Shown in pieces: positions 19,410 through 31,029 of a stretch of DNA of 64,000 nucleotides. Numbering within the stretch: the stretch's first letter is position 1; each line of letters opens with the position of its first letter. The position numbers and the translations under genes are program-made. The notes under the pieces are model-generated. The model worked only from the letters and a program-made list of their open reading frames with translations, ran no database searches and was not told the origin of the DNA. Source of the stretch: Panaeolus papilionaceus (taxonomy: Eukaryota; Basidiomycota; Agaricomycetes; Agaricales); NCBI GenBank assembly GCA_015501605.1, contig JADNRZ010000014.1:186001-250000 (forward strand), given 5' to 3'.

Positions 19410-22400
19410 ATGCCAACCATAAAGGTCGCCCGAATCATGGGCACTGACATCAACGGAAAGGCACATTCAGGGAAGGCATTGTCTCGAAAACAGCTTGGAG
19501 ATTATCAGTTGAGTGCACGAAAGCAGCACAGGGAGATGCGCGAGCGACGAAGAAAGGCGTTCCTCAGTCGCATGGGTTTGAATATGGATCACAGTGACGA
19601 GCTGGGCGACAACGATGACGATGTAGGTGGCTGGATGGACGTGGATATGGGGGACGCGCAAACAAACGGCGAGGTACAGGCAAGGCTGTTGGCTGTAATG
19701 GAGGGACGGGAGGTCTTGGATATCAGCAACCACGGAGGCGAGTTTGAGGAGATTGTTGAGTCCCTATTGCAAGATCATGCACCTAGGTAAGCTACTTGAG
19801 CCTCATTCATATTAAAACATTTACTGATAATCATATTAAAAATAGAAAACGAAGAAAGCGGGACACGCGAACGCGTCGCGATGCAATTGAAAAGCGGGTT
19901 CTGGCGTTTGCCTCCCAGATGCCTGAAATGCTGGAGGCGTATCTAGTGTGGAGTCACCGACAGGGAGATAAAACGTTTGTAAACGAGAACCCACCGGAAT
20001 ATCCAGAATACCAGGCTGAAAGGGAAGGGGATTTCCCTGTCCGAAGAATTGATACCTATGGTATGTTGGGACTTGGGATGGAATAAATGTGAACTTACCT
20101 CGACACCAGGTGTTTCCCGAGTGGCCGTACCCTTGTACACCGACTTGCCATCCCTAGCAGCCTCATTTGTTCGTCACGGAATGATACCATGTGCGCCAGA
20201 AGCGCCGACTGTTGGTTTCACAATCCGGACTTTGGAGCTCTTTCGCGCAGCATCCCTTCGTTGTCCTCGTCTCTCAATCCAGGCATTCACAAGGACGCTG
20301 TGCGACTTGCATCGTAGCCCCTACCAATCATACATCAGTAAGCAATTCTCGGTTGCATATGACACTTACCTTGATATATTGGGCATTGTTGATGAGAGGA
20401 TCAACACTGCATTAGGCAGAGACCAGAAAGGGTGGAGACTGAGACACGCATGTGTGCCGTGCACTTACAAACTTCAAGGAGAACCAGACTTGAAGTTCTC
20501 CATGTTACTGACCATGGACGGAAACGATTCGTTGAAGAGACTGGCACGACGAGACAAAACAGAGGAGGTGGAGGGAGGAAGAGAGCTGGGTGAGAATCAC
20601 GAACGCCACGACCCACGCGTTGTCCGAGGTGACTATTACCTCTCACGGGAAGAGGTTGACAGGTGGGGTAAGGGTTCTGTGGCTCTCATTCCCCAGAAAA
20701 CAGAAGTGGTAAGCACATTTTCATTATCATAATAACCATTACTTACCAGAATTAACAGACAGATCCCAATGGATGTGATGACCGCTGGAAGAACATGGCA
20801 AACGAGAAGACAGCGAGGATGTGGGGAATATTTGATGAGACAGGTATATTCCTCGTCCTATGCCGCCATTCCCATGTCCTGCTGGTGATGGACATGGTGA
20901 GAAGCGGAGAACAGTGAGTAAATTCCCACATCTACCTCTTCCTCTTCACCGTCATCACCTCCCTCACGTCTAGATCCAAATACCCCCTCGCCGCCGTTGA
21001 ACGCCTTCTGGATGCCTTCGGCAGCGACCTCGCTATAGGCTACGACATTGGTTGCAAGTTCGGGACGACGCTGAAGAATAGCGCTTTAGGACCACGGGCA
21101 GAAGAACTGCGCACACGTTTCCTCGTTGGCAACTTCCACGGCCATGCCCACAACCGCAAATGCCAACTGAAGAACCTCGCAGCGTACATCGACGGTACAG
21201 GCCTCGATCCCTTTGAGGGATGCGAACCTTATTTCTCGCTTTCAAACGGCCTCGCACCATCAACGCGCTCCTCAAGTATTTTCCATCGCCGCCAGACTAT
21301 CAACGGATTTGTTAAGCACACAGACTCAGAAGATACATACCTTTCATTAAGTACCATACTGCTATACCTTTATCATTTGCCGCTGACCACATATATTTTA
21401 TTCAGGTTCATTCATTGTAAATAGTTACAAACGAGCCCTCGACATCATCGCTCGTGAAGGCGCTCTCTTCCAGCAAATGCACCAACAAGGCCTCGGCAAG
21501 GACACGGCTCTATTTCAACGGTGGCTAACAGAGGAAAGTAATTACCTCACAAATCTCTCGCGCGAGCCTGAAGAGGAGACCCTTAAGATGGAGTATTATC
21601 AGAAGCTGCAGAGCTTCTATAAGACCCAGTACGTCTATCTTGTATCCACCTATTGATATATTACATTGAATATATCCTCCTAGAGTCCTGCTGACGGCCG
21701 CTGAATCCCAATGGATTTCACTGACCCCATCCACCATCAACACCACACCTGACGAAACCCGCCGCAATGAAACCAAACGCCGACAGCTTCAAGAACGTCA
21801 TCGGCGCGAGATGGATATGATTCATGGATTAGAGGTCAAGCTGGACATCAAGCCCGAAGATCGCTGGATACCCGGTGACAAGGAGTGGGAGGAGACGCAG
21901 CAGCTGGTGTATCTACGCCGGTATCGCGCTGCCGTCGACCGTTTGGAGGGTCTAGTTGTGGCGCGGTTATTTGAGTTGACGAAAATGAACATGTCGCAAA
22001 CTGGTGAGTATTTTTTCTTTTTATCTGATCTTTCCTATTGTTTTACAACGCTACAGGCTACAAAATGCGACAGCAAATTGGGAAAGCGCTCAAGGCCCGT
22101 TCTCAAGCCATTCGTAGCGCCGTGGAGGACTACAACGCTGCAGCAAAGTCTGTTGGGCGGGGTGTGCTCACGTGGGATCAAGTCGTGCAGTACACCCAGC
22201 TCGCAGACTTTGACTTGCTTTCCGACACGCGCGAGGACGTTCGTCAGCGAGACTGGGCAAAGGCAGGGTCGCGAACCCTTGTGGACCAGTTCTTCAAGAT
22301 CAAGGGTGCGCGCGACGAAATCAAGAGGCTCAACATTGAAATCCGCCGACTTACCACCTACATTCGCGACGAGGAGGCTTTCCTCGCTCACCACGTCGAC

Positions 22401-22721
22401 ACCCTCTCTGAAACACAACCCCTTCTTGCCCACCAAATCCACCTACGCCTTATCTCTCTCAAACTGAAGAATGACGTTCACATCACGCGCATGAAGGGCC
22501 TGCTCAAGCTCCCGGGATTCTCGGGAACCCTGGATGAAGGTGTTAGCATTGAGGGTTCCCAAATCCCCACCACGGTGCCTTCTTCCCCCATATCTCTCAC
22601 CACACGCGGATCCGTTGCGGAATCATCAGAAGAGGCAGCTGAACAAGAGGAGGAGGAACAGGAACAACAAGCAGAGGAGGAGGCCTTTCTTTTGATGGAA
22701 ATGTCTCTTGATAGTCATTGA
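19410..22721 (+). CDS. KDZ-superfamily transposase (CxC1 type)
   Basis: The start MPTIKVARIMGTDINGKAHS was chosen because the upstream open sequence is unlike the family. Seven introns (about 19787, 20061, 20710, 20913, 21352, 21630 and 22003) join eight exons in frame into about 980 residues. The N-terminal CxC1 cysteine cluster shows RHACVPCTYKLQGEPDLKFS, followed by LLTMDGNDSLKR. The RNase H-fold core continues with WGIFDETGIFLVLCRHSHVL, GYDIGCKFGTT, FLVGNFHGHAHNRKCQ and GLDPFEGCEPYFSLSNGLAP. The conserved acidic residues I take as catalytic are in MDGND, GYD and FEGCE. The C-terminal third is helical and ends in an acidic Glu/Gln-rich tail. No stop or frameshift is visible, so it may encode an active enzyme that mobilises the surrounding element. 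Confidence 0.92.
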
Positions 22722-22779
22722 AGTGCTCTTTAATCGTTTATTATATTTAAATATGTTTATTTAATTAAATTAATTAATC

Positions 22780-23138
22780 TACAATTTTTTCTGTATTTTT
22801 TGAGTGAATATTGAGTGAAATACTCGAGCTCATTGTGCGCAACGACGAGCTCAACATGTTTGATGGCGCTGACGAAGCGCGTGATGTCGGTGACAGCGTG
22901 GGGTCGGGATTGATGGTGAGCGACGGACCGGTAACACCTCCTGATGGTGTCCCGGAGGTTGCCGGTATACCCCTACCCCTACCCTACCCTAGGTATCTAC
23001 TTTTTTTTCTCCAAGTCCCTCGTATTTTGGAGGGTTTCTGAAGAGTCTATCTGGAAGGGAATTTTCCCTACAATTCCAGAGGGGTGATCGGGTGATCCGA
23101 CGCCTAGAATCACAAGGCTGATACGGTAACCACAGGTG
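22780..23138 (-). repeat. Right terminal inverted repeat of the KDZ element
   Basis: This is the reverse-complement partner of 14552-14910, 359 bases with no mismatch that I can find. The telomere-like tract appears here as CCCTA units at 22970-22991. The transposase stop lies 58 bases upstream. Confidence 0.95.
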
Positions 23139-23146
23139 CGTTCTCA
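23139..23146. repeat. Right 8-bp target-site duplication
   Basis: CGTTCTCA is identical to 14544-14551 and directly abuts the end of the right inverted repeat. Confidence 0.9.
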
Positions 23147-24249
23147 ATAGAATTTGATCAAGGGGGGAGAAGTATAAGGCACCACTCCGGACTTGTTTGT
23201 TTTGTTTTGCCCGAAAAGTACAGGAAGCAATTTTGTAGGTGCACGTTTGTTAAATGGTGGGTCTGCATCAAACTTCTGTCGTTGTGTTACTTGATACCTT
23301 TCCTCATTCTGGGTTGTGGATAAGCACCCCTCTAGGACGCCACAAGGTTCCACAACGCACGTATCTTCTTCACATCCACTAATAGTGCTTGCAAACACTG
23401 CAAACACCGTTGGTGTCAACGAGGGTTGACACCTGATTCCTTGGTTTGCCTTTACTTGGACAATGGAGTTCAAAGTTGGCCTGGCCTGCTTTATGGCTTA
23501 TCCTATGGTTCCTCGTCGACTGTGGCGCACGGTCGGTTTGAGGCACAGACGGTGGTGATACATGTACCGGTACCGCTTCGAGAGAAGGATATTGGCTGTT
23601 ACTCCCCACGTTTTCAAGACCGCAATAAATATTCATGGCGTCTTTTACTGAATCAAATGTCCCTAAGCAAGTTTACCTGGTAGAATAAGGTCGGTCTTGC
23701 GACTTGAAAACATTTTTCGTCGTGCGTGCATTTGGTGTATAATTAACTCACACTCGCGGTCAATAATTCATGGATCTCATGACCAGCCTTATAATCTACA
23801 CTTTTTTAACTGAGCACACGACCTATTTTTTTTAGCACAATCAGGTACGATAGAATTACGGTATCAGAGTCATTTTACTTTTGTTCGATAAGGAGGTGTG
23901 TCAACCATCAAGGGGCTTTTGAACAAAAGGAGCAAGAAACCCGTTACGGTTGAGCTAATATCTTGGCGCTTGGATCAGTTCCAAGCCTCCCCACTTTCCG
24001 TTTGCCACCAACACGCCAAGTCAGAATCATGGAAAGCTTGGACGAACGTTCGATGGAGTTGAGACGTTCAAACGTTCGCGATTCCTCATCGTCCATTTTG
24101 AAAAAAAATTCTTGTGTAATTTATTTTCAGTCGAGCCCCGACCACCATCCACTCTATAAAACACAACTCGATGCCATCATGGAATTTCGCCCTACGCCAC
24201 TCACCTAAATCCAACCCACCTCTCCCTTCCTCCAGCTTCGTTCTTTACG
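23147..24249. other. Right flank of the transposon and promoter of the phosphate transporter
   Basis: The minus strand holds two overlapping open stretches. One is 23379-23636, starting with an ATG (MNIYCGLENVGSNSQYPSL). The other is 23144-23473, and its stop codon falls inside the target-site duplication. They could be two exons of a small gene ending exactly at the insertion, but I could not find a phase-compatible splice pair. The remainder is the upstream region of the gene at 24250, with a TATA element at 24155. Confidence 0.4.
24155..24160 (+). promoter_or_regulatory. Putative TATA box of the phosphate transporter
   Basis: TATAAA in the context CTCTATAAAACAC lies about 90 bases before the start codon, with pyrimidine-rich sequence between. 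I did not find a CACGTG Pho4-type site in the 500 bases upstream. Confidence 0.5.
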
Positions 24250-26259
24250 ATGCCGACCCTCCACCAATGGGACTACCTCTTCGCCATTGGTCTTATCTTC
24301 TCTGCCCTCGATGCCTTCATGATCGGGGCTAACGATGTGGCCAACAGTTTCGCAAGTGAGTCCCAAAATACACCATCATCAAGATCCAAAATTTTAACAA
24401 TACTTCAGCGTCTGTATCGTCAAAATCATTGACGTTGCGACAGGCCATCCTGGCTGCAGCTGTGATGGAGTTCGCTGTAAGTCAAAAATTATTCTATTTT
24501 TGTTCTTTTTCTAATCTTGCCGTTCCGCTTAGGGAGCTGTTTTGGTTGGTGCTCGTGTGACCAGCACAATCAAGGATGGTATCGTCTCTGGATCCGTCTT
24601 CCAGGGCAATGCAGGTGTTCAACTTCTTGGATTCACTGTCGCAATCGTTTCTTCATCTAGTATGTATCATGATGCTATGTTTAACTACATCTTATCTCAT
24701 CGTCGAATCTAGTCTGGCTCAGCATTGCGACTCGCATGTCATGGCCCGTCTCCACCACCTACTCCTTGGTCTCCGCCGTTGCTGGTATCGGTATCGCCAC
24801 TGGCGGATTTGACGCTCCTAACTGGGGTTGGAACAAAGGAAAGGGTTTGGCCACTATCTTCGCTGGCTTCGGTATCGGTATGTTTTATTTACTTTTTTGT
24901 GCCATCAGCTGTATAACTAACGACTCATGTAGCTCCCGGTATCTCTGCTGGCTTCGGTATCGTGGTCTACTCCTTCATCAAATATGCTGTTCTCCTCCGT
25001 GAAAACCCTACCAAGTGGGGTCTCCTCACTGCTCCTGTCATCTTCTTCCTCGTTGGTGCCGTCCTCACCATGGCCATTATCTTCAAGGGTTCTCCCAGCT
25101 TGGGTCTCAAGTCTCTCGACTCTGCCAGCCTCGCTGCGGCCATCTGCGGCACTGCTGCTGTCGTCGCTGTTCTCTCAGTCTTATTCTGGATGCCATACGT
25201 CCACGCCAAAGTTGTGAAGAAGGACTACAGTAAGTTTCATTTTGTGAGTTTTTGGGAGTTGAAACTGAGTTCTGCCTCAAGCTCTCCGCTGGTACCACTT
25301 CTTCCTTGGTCCTCTCCTCTGGAGGCGTCAAGCTCCCCTTGATGCTGAAGAGAAGGATTCTGCCATTCCTGACTACCGCATGCACCACAATGAACCTGAA
25401 CCCGCCGCCGAAAAGAATGCTTCAGAGAGCGACTCCGAAAAGGGTGACAAGTTCTCCGACTCACCCAAAGTTGTGCCCGCCACACCTAAGAAGAGCGAAC
25501 TGTCCGAGGTTGAACAGCATCCTATTGAAGGCCCTTGGATCCTTCCCAGGAACCTCTGGATTATCGTCCGCTACCGTGCTTTCCCCTTCATCAAAAAAGC
25601 CCTCCTTCATGGTTCCTCCGTCGATATCGCAGCCATGCAAGCCAATCACAAGTCTGTCGGCGACATTCACTCTCGCGCCAAGCAGTATGTTATATGTTTT
25701 TCACACCAACCACATTTACTAACTCGACCCCAGATATCCTAACAGCACTGAGCATCTTTATTCCTTCATGCAAGTTATGACCGCCTGTGTTGCCTCCTTC
25801 GCTCATGGTGCCAACGACGTTTCCAATGCCATTGGTCCCTTCTCCGTCATCTACCACACCTGGTCCACCGGTACTGTCTCTGGTTCCAGCACCAAGGTTC
25901 ACATCTGGGCTCTCGCTTTCGGTGGTGGTATGCTCGTCCTTGGTCTCGCTACCTACGGTTACAACATCATGGCAGTCCTCGGTAACCGCATCACCCTCCA
26001 CTCGCCATCCCGTGGTTTCTGCATGGAACTGTCCGCTGCCATCACCGTCATTCTCGCCTCTCAATACGGCCTCCCCGTCTCAACAACGATGTGCATTACC
26101 GGTGCCACCGTTGGTGTCTCCCTTTGCAACGGCGACTGGAGGGCAACCAACTGGCGCGCTATTGGTTGGATTTTCCTTGGATGGGTTATGACCGTGCCCA
26201 TCGTCTGCACATTTAGTGCTTGCCTCATGGGTATCCTCCTCAACGCCCCTCATCTATAA
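24250..26259 (+). CDS. Na+/phosphate symporter, PiT family (PHO89/pho-4 type)
   Basis: This is a plasma-membrane inorganic phosphate transporter driven by Na+ (or H+). Both halves carry the PiT signature: GANDVANSFATSVSSKSLTL near residue 26 and GANDVSNAIGPFSVIYHTW in the C-terminal half. About ten to twelve hydrophobic segments surround a polar central loop of about 150 residues rich in Glu, Ser and Lys (EKNASESDSEKGDKFSD). Other family stretches are RMSWPVSTTYSLVSAVAG and QYGLPVSTTMCITGATVG. Six or so introns of about 50-60 bases split the gene (for example after SFA at about 24354 and before YPNSTEHLYSF at about 25735). All exons are open and the C-terminus ends LLNAPHL. Expression is normally induced by phosphate limitation. 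Codon third positions are more C-rich than in the neighbouring genes, suggesting high expression. Confidence 0.93.
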
Positions 26260-27604
26260 ACCTATAGAGTTACGATTTGAGTTTTTCTACGTTTATATAC
26301 TTCCTTCGCCTCTTTACCTCTTTTGTAATGGGTTTCTTGGGTGTTCGCCTACTGAATGACCGGGTAGCCTATGGTCCGCCACTAGCTACTACAGCTGGTG
26401 TAATGTACTTCCATTGTCTTGTACAAAAGCTATAAACTATTTATACCATCGGAAATTTGGTCCCATACATATCTTTGAAGATATCATGAACAATTAGAAG
26501 AAGTCAAGATCAAGATACAAGATAAGTTTGCCTATTGATTGAGATGTAAACAAGCGCCGGTTTGAAGGGTGATTCAGAACGCCACAGGATCGTCCCTTTA
26601 CTTCGTCCGTTGTCGAGTCTATTCGATCGTCTCTTGAGGGTTTTTCGCTGCTTGTTCTGTGTCGGACGGTGTGGCAATACTCGAGCTATTTTTGCTCTGT
26701 TCCTGGGTACGAGCCTGTACACGATATGTGATATACTCCATGCTCGCTGTTCCTTGATGGAGGTAAGAATCGCAGAAATTATGTACAACGCATTGTGCTA
26801 TGGCCATTGCATGCAATATGGATAATGGAATAACTGGAAACATTGTGGGGTGGCGTTACTGATTCACTTTGACAACTGTTCGGTCTATCGTGAACACTGC
26901 AGGTCTGGTTATGAGGCATACGGAGCGTTCAAGTAAATTTATGTGCCGTCCGTGTGTGCGTTGTTTCTGTTGGTGATGGCTGTTGAGTTCAGAATCACAC
27001 AGCAAATTCTCAGCCTGTGCCCTACCATAAATCACGTGAGTGAAGACTTATCTGATAAGATGGAAGCAGCTTTAATTGTTTCTGGCTTCCTTTCCCTGAT
27101 CTCTACTGCCTGCTGATTCTGCTGCTCCGCCTAACCCCACATACTTCTTACTTACTCACAGCCACCCTTAACGGTACACATTCCTTTATTAAACACACAG
27201 AAGCGAGATTATTGATATTTGCTCACGGCACCAGCAGCCACGACGATTACGTGTCTTGCGTTGAACCATTATCACATCATCCTACAACGGAAAGGCGTGA
27301 GCTGGTAGCCAGTATCCTGACTTTCGGGAACCTTCATACGAACGGCACCACAGACGTCTGACTCAAAGCCGGAATATACGGTACTCTCACCTAGGTGCAT
27401 CATAGAACACGTTCCCGGGCTGTTATCCCTATATCCGCAGCCCTACTGCTATCTCTTTATCCGGAAGGTTGAGATCTGTCAGCTTAACGTTCAGGAGAAA
27501 GGGTTTCGAACTTGGGAGATCGATCTAGAGCAACCTTCTACTCGCTGCTATAAGCTAGCATTGCACCCTCATCTGGTTTTGCTTCTCTGGACCACGAAGC
27601 CACC
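26260..27604. other. Intergenic region
   Basis: This is the 3' region of the phosphate transporter and the long upstream region of the gene at 27605. A CACGTG E-box lies at 27033-27038. Both strands at about 26510-26840 are open for about 90 codons, but with no family resemblance or splice support. I call no gene here. Confidence 0.4.
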
Positions 27605-30338
27605 ATGGACATTACACCGACTAGGAGGAAACAGGAAGACGACGGGCAGGATGGTGAAGGGGACGGTTCATCCGTAAGCACCAGTGCTCCCAGTGAAAGT
27701 ACGCTGCATCAGAGCGTGAGCTCGACATGGACACAAGCACGTTTCAGTGAAGGCCCAGATCCCGAGGTTAATCCCGTTCCAACAGTCGGGCAGAGAGATG
27801 GGCACGAACTGAAACGACGTCCATTGGACCCCCACAAGGAATCTCGCACAGACACGACACATCAACATTCGCGCCCACCACTTCCTTCAATGGCTAATCA
27901 ACGCTCCTTGGCCATTGGTGGACCATCACACACCCTCCCGGATGATTCTGACCATGAGTCAACCAAGAACGGTCCCAAACTCGGAACAGCCGCACCCAAC
28001 TCATCACCGTGCCCAACCTCACATCTTGCTATGCCAGATATCATGAGCAGTCACGACCAAGCTCAGCATGAACCCTCGGATAGTCGACCTCGCGACCCTC
28101 CCGTTGGCCCCAACACCGGTTCTTCTCTCATTTCTCCCTCGTCGCAATCATCGGCTCGCACTCGTCTTCCAGCTTATCTCGTTTCAGACAGTCATGACAT
28201 AGAAGTTAATGCTGACGGCGAACAAACTCGTGTTTATTCGCTCCCACAATCATCATATGTCGCAGGTTGGACACCACCCTCAAGTCCATCATTCCCCGAC
28301 TCAGATTCAGAGTCGGTCTCGTCTTTCCCGTCTGTTAATTCTTCGTTTTTCTTCAGTTCTGCAGGGGCCAGTCCCCATCTCCTGCCTATATACGATGCCA
28401 ACCAACCCCTTGACGATCGACATGCCAGCGGGAGTGGCGCGCCGACCAGGCGGAGAAGTCGGCAAGCACTGCAACCAGGCGGTCATCCGCGAACTTCTAG
28501 CCGGGCACATGCTAGACGAGGGTCAGGTCCTACAGGCAGGGTTGGCCATGCTTCGCAGTCATCGTTGGAGAACTTGCCGCACAGCCAGAAACCAATTCCG
28601 TTGGCTGATCGCAAGGGTGGCGCACATGCTAGAGCACCAACTGCAACTACGAAAGAACCAACCATGGACCTTGCCATCCCGACTCTTTCACTTCCTTCCG
28701 CCTTACCGCGACCTACTCAATTTGGTCAAACGCTGGGTAGGATTAAGGTTGTCCTTCTTTCAGATCCTTCACAGAAGCCTAAATCAGACGCTACCTCAGA
28801 AGAGATAATTGAGAAGGTCATGCAAACTTTGATTTGGGATAACGAAGACATCGTGGATGCTGGAGAGTGGGAGATGATCGAAGCAGGATCTTCAGGTGCT
28901 TTCCAGCTACAATCCTTGCACGCTTCAACAGATTGGCTGCAACCTAAGCAATCCACAACCCATTCTCAGCCTTCATTTTATTCTGATGATAGGTCGGAGA
29001 GATTCGAGGGGAATGAGAACATCGAGATTGTCAGGGTATTAAGCATTCCTTCTTCTTCGTCATTGGGTAGTCTCACTGCTCGCTTGAAACGCCTTCTGGT
29101 CGGGCCATTTCATCAACTTTCATCACTCCTTTTACCTTCCTTATCTCTTTCTATTGACAACCAAGACGACGACGACACCTTTGATATAACTTCGGCGCTT
29201 GCCAGGCTCTTGGCTTCTTCTGATTCTACGCCACTGTTTACGGCTCTGGTAGTAGTGGTAGACCCAGCAGGTATGTTTGTCAATCCGCTTCCCTCAGGCG
29301 ATCAGGCAGCTAACATGCGTTATAGGGCCAAGTGACTTACTTAAACCCCTTCTTCGAGAACTTTCTTCCTTGGTCCCAATCGTCATCCTTCCCCATGCTC
29401 CCTCAGCTCAGTCCTCTTCACGCTCTCGCCGAAGCTTCAGCTCTGCAGTTCCCAGAGCTAAACTCTCAGCATTTTCTCCAAATTCACTGCAATCCCTTCT
29501 TGTAGGGCTGTTCCGCGCCCCTGAGACGCTGAAGACGCTCAGGATGGAAGCGGTTGAACGTTTTTTGAAGTGGAGAGAGGTGGAAGGCGAGGTCGCTCGT
29601 TCTTTGGCAGCGTCATCTGGTATTCCACTATCGTCTTCGAATCTCAACGATTCTGTCTCTTCCGAAACTCAGCATCCGTTGGAGATCATCCAGTCCTCTG
29701 GTGGGAGACGTGTTGGGATGGGCGTGCGGTTGAACACGGGTAAACCGCAGCCCAAGTGGCAAGAGTGGAAGCAGCAGTGGGAGACGGAGTGGATGGAGAG
29801 CTTTTCAGTTGACGTTGCTAGTCGGCTGAAGGAGGAACGGGGCAATGAACAAACGCCGACGTATTCACGACCATCTTTTAAAGTACCCGGGGCAAGGAAG
29901 CATCTTAGGTTGACTGAGAGGAAGGATACTGATTTACATGGGCGAGAAGCAGGGGGTGATGAGGACAGGCCCTCAAGTCCATCTGCACTCATACCGACTT
30001 CACCTTTAGCACAATCGACAACTCTCCCTACTGACCCGCTCCACCTCCCATCTCTAATCTTCCTCTCCCTTTCCCTTCTCGGCCCTCTGAAACAGCGGTT
30101 GAGAGAGCGGATTAAGAACGTCTTCGCCATTTTCTGGGACACCAGTGTTCCTTTACCAGGGGCAATTTCAACACGAGAGTCGCATTCATGCAAGAATTGC
30201 GGCTTTGCCCTCCCACCAGTAACTAGACGAGAACACGAGATTGCCTCTCGTTCAATTAATCACGGAAATCGCAGGCTTGTGCTGGTTGGAATCGGTGGTT
30301 TGGTGATTGGTGTTGGAATTGGGCTCTGCGCGAGGTAG
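27605..30338 (+). CDS. Ser/Pro-rich protein with C-terminal membrane anchor
   Basis: No named family recognised. ATG 27605 in the context CACCATGG gives MDITPTRRKQEDDG. The first ~330 residues are low-complexity Ser/Pro/His/Asp. A more ordered region begins around LDLAIPTLSLPSALPRPTQF and includes EWEMIEAGSSGAFQLQSLHA. One intron (29271-29325) lies inside DPAG/PSDLLKPLLRELSSL. The second exon carries a Trp-rich segment (PKWQEWKQQWETEWMESFS), a hydrophobic run (HLPSLIFLSLSLLGPLKQRL), a CKNCGF pair of cysteines and a final hydrophobic segment (LVLVGIGGLVIGVGIGL) four residues from the end. The last feature is typical of tail-anchored proteins of the ER or mitochondrial outer membrane. The predicted length is about 890 residues. 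Confidence 0.8.
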
Positions 30339-30643
30339 ATTTTTATGTACGATCTTCTACAAACCATACATGCTTTACGACCTTTTTGATTTTTTTTTGT
30401 TATGTGCTGTAGCATTGTCATGTTTTTAGCATCACCCAAACATTTCACGACACTTCATTTGTACATGCTCCATGTACCATGTATTATTATTATGATATTC
30501 TCGAATTTTATGTTTACGACTTTCACGACCTTGTATTTTATATACCTACGCTGTGGATATGGGACTTCGAATTTCTTTACAGTACAAGAACAATATTTAT
30601 TGGTTGGAAAAAAAAGTTCCAATGCAAGTAACCCAAAAAAGAA
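30339..30643. other. Spacer between a protein gene and a tRNA gene
   Basis: AT-rich 3' region of the upstream gene. The A-runs at about 30609-30615 and 30635-30640 read as T-runs on the minus strand and can act as terminators for the tRNA-Gly gene. Confidence 0.4.
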
Positions 30644-30733
30644 TGCATTAAGAGGGAATCGAACCCCCGGCGGGTCGAGCTTTTCAAATCGCTCGAATGG
30701 CAACGACCCAGGTTACCACTACCCCATTAATGC
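30644..30733 (-). tRNA. tRNA-Gly (anticodon GCC) with a 19-nt intron
   Basis: On the minus strand a full cloverleaf forms. The acceptor arm is GCATTAA/TTAATGC with discriminator A. The D-arm is GGGT/ACCT, the anticodon stem GGTCG/CGACC, and the loop TTGCCAT has GCC at 30699-30701. The variable loop is four bases and the T-arm is GGGGG-TTCGATT-CCCTC. A 19-base insertion (30679-30697) lies one base 3' of the anticodon at the canonical position 37/38. The intron contains CGAGC, which can pair with GCTCG across the 3' splice site, as expected for the bulge-helix-bulge recognised by tRNA endonuclease. T-runs follow on the minus strand. Confidence 0.93.
30679..30697 (-). other. tRNA-Gly intron
   Basis: Nineteen bases between tRNA positions 37 and 38. 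Its CGAGC segment pairs with GCTCG spanning the 3' exon junction. Confidence 0.8.
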
Positions 30734-31029
30734 TTATGACTGATACCTGAATTGTCGCCCCACAACGCTCTGGCAATTCAGCCTGCTTGTAGGCAAGTCC
30801 ACACGAGCCTCAATCACCTCTACGTACTTTTTAGGACATGTTCTTAGAATATCGCTACGATGCAGCAGCCGAAATGTCTGGTATTGTACATTAATTGTGA
30901 AATCGAAAATAATAACTATCCTACAAGATGACAAAACGTTGAACGAAGAACAGGTTTCAGAACCATGAAGCAAGGAGCACAAGAAGGAAGAACGAAAGAC
31001 ACGATCTAAGCACGAGACACAAAGAAACA

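Larger units (their letters stand above)
14552..23138 (+). mobile_element. Complete KDZ (Kyakuja-Dileera-Zisupton) DNA transposon, 8,587 bp
   Basis: The element starts CACCTGTGGTTACCG and ends with its exact reverse complement. It is flanked by the octamer CGTTCTCA on both sides. The terminal inverted repeats are 359 bp (14552-14910 and 22780-23138) and I find no difference between them by eye. Inside are a KDZ transposase with all exons open (19410-22721, +), a two-domain RNase H1 N-terminal-like protein (17042-17914, +), a GWP/acidic-tail protein (15001-16823, -) and perhaps a small Cys-rich ORF (17995-18192, +). The matching repeats, clean duplication and undamaged transposase indicate a recent insertion that may still be active. 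KDZ elements in mushrooms sometimes carry TET/JBP dioxygenase genes. I see none here. Confidence 0.93.

Noticed and set aside
14552..23138. Search for a TET/JBP dioxygenase gene inside the KDZ element
   Set aside because: Some fungal KDZ elements carry one, but I found no HxD or dioxygenase core in any frame here. All sizeable frames are accounted for by the two passengers and the transposase.
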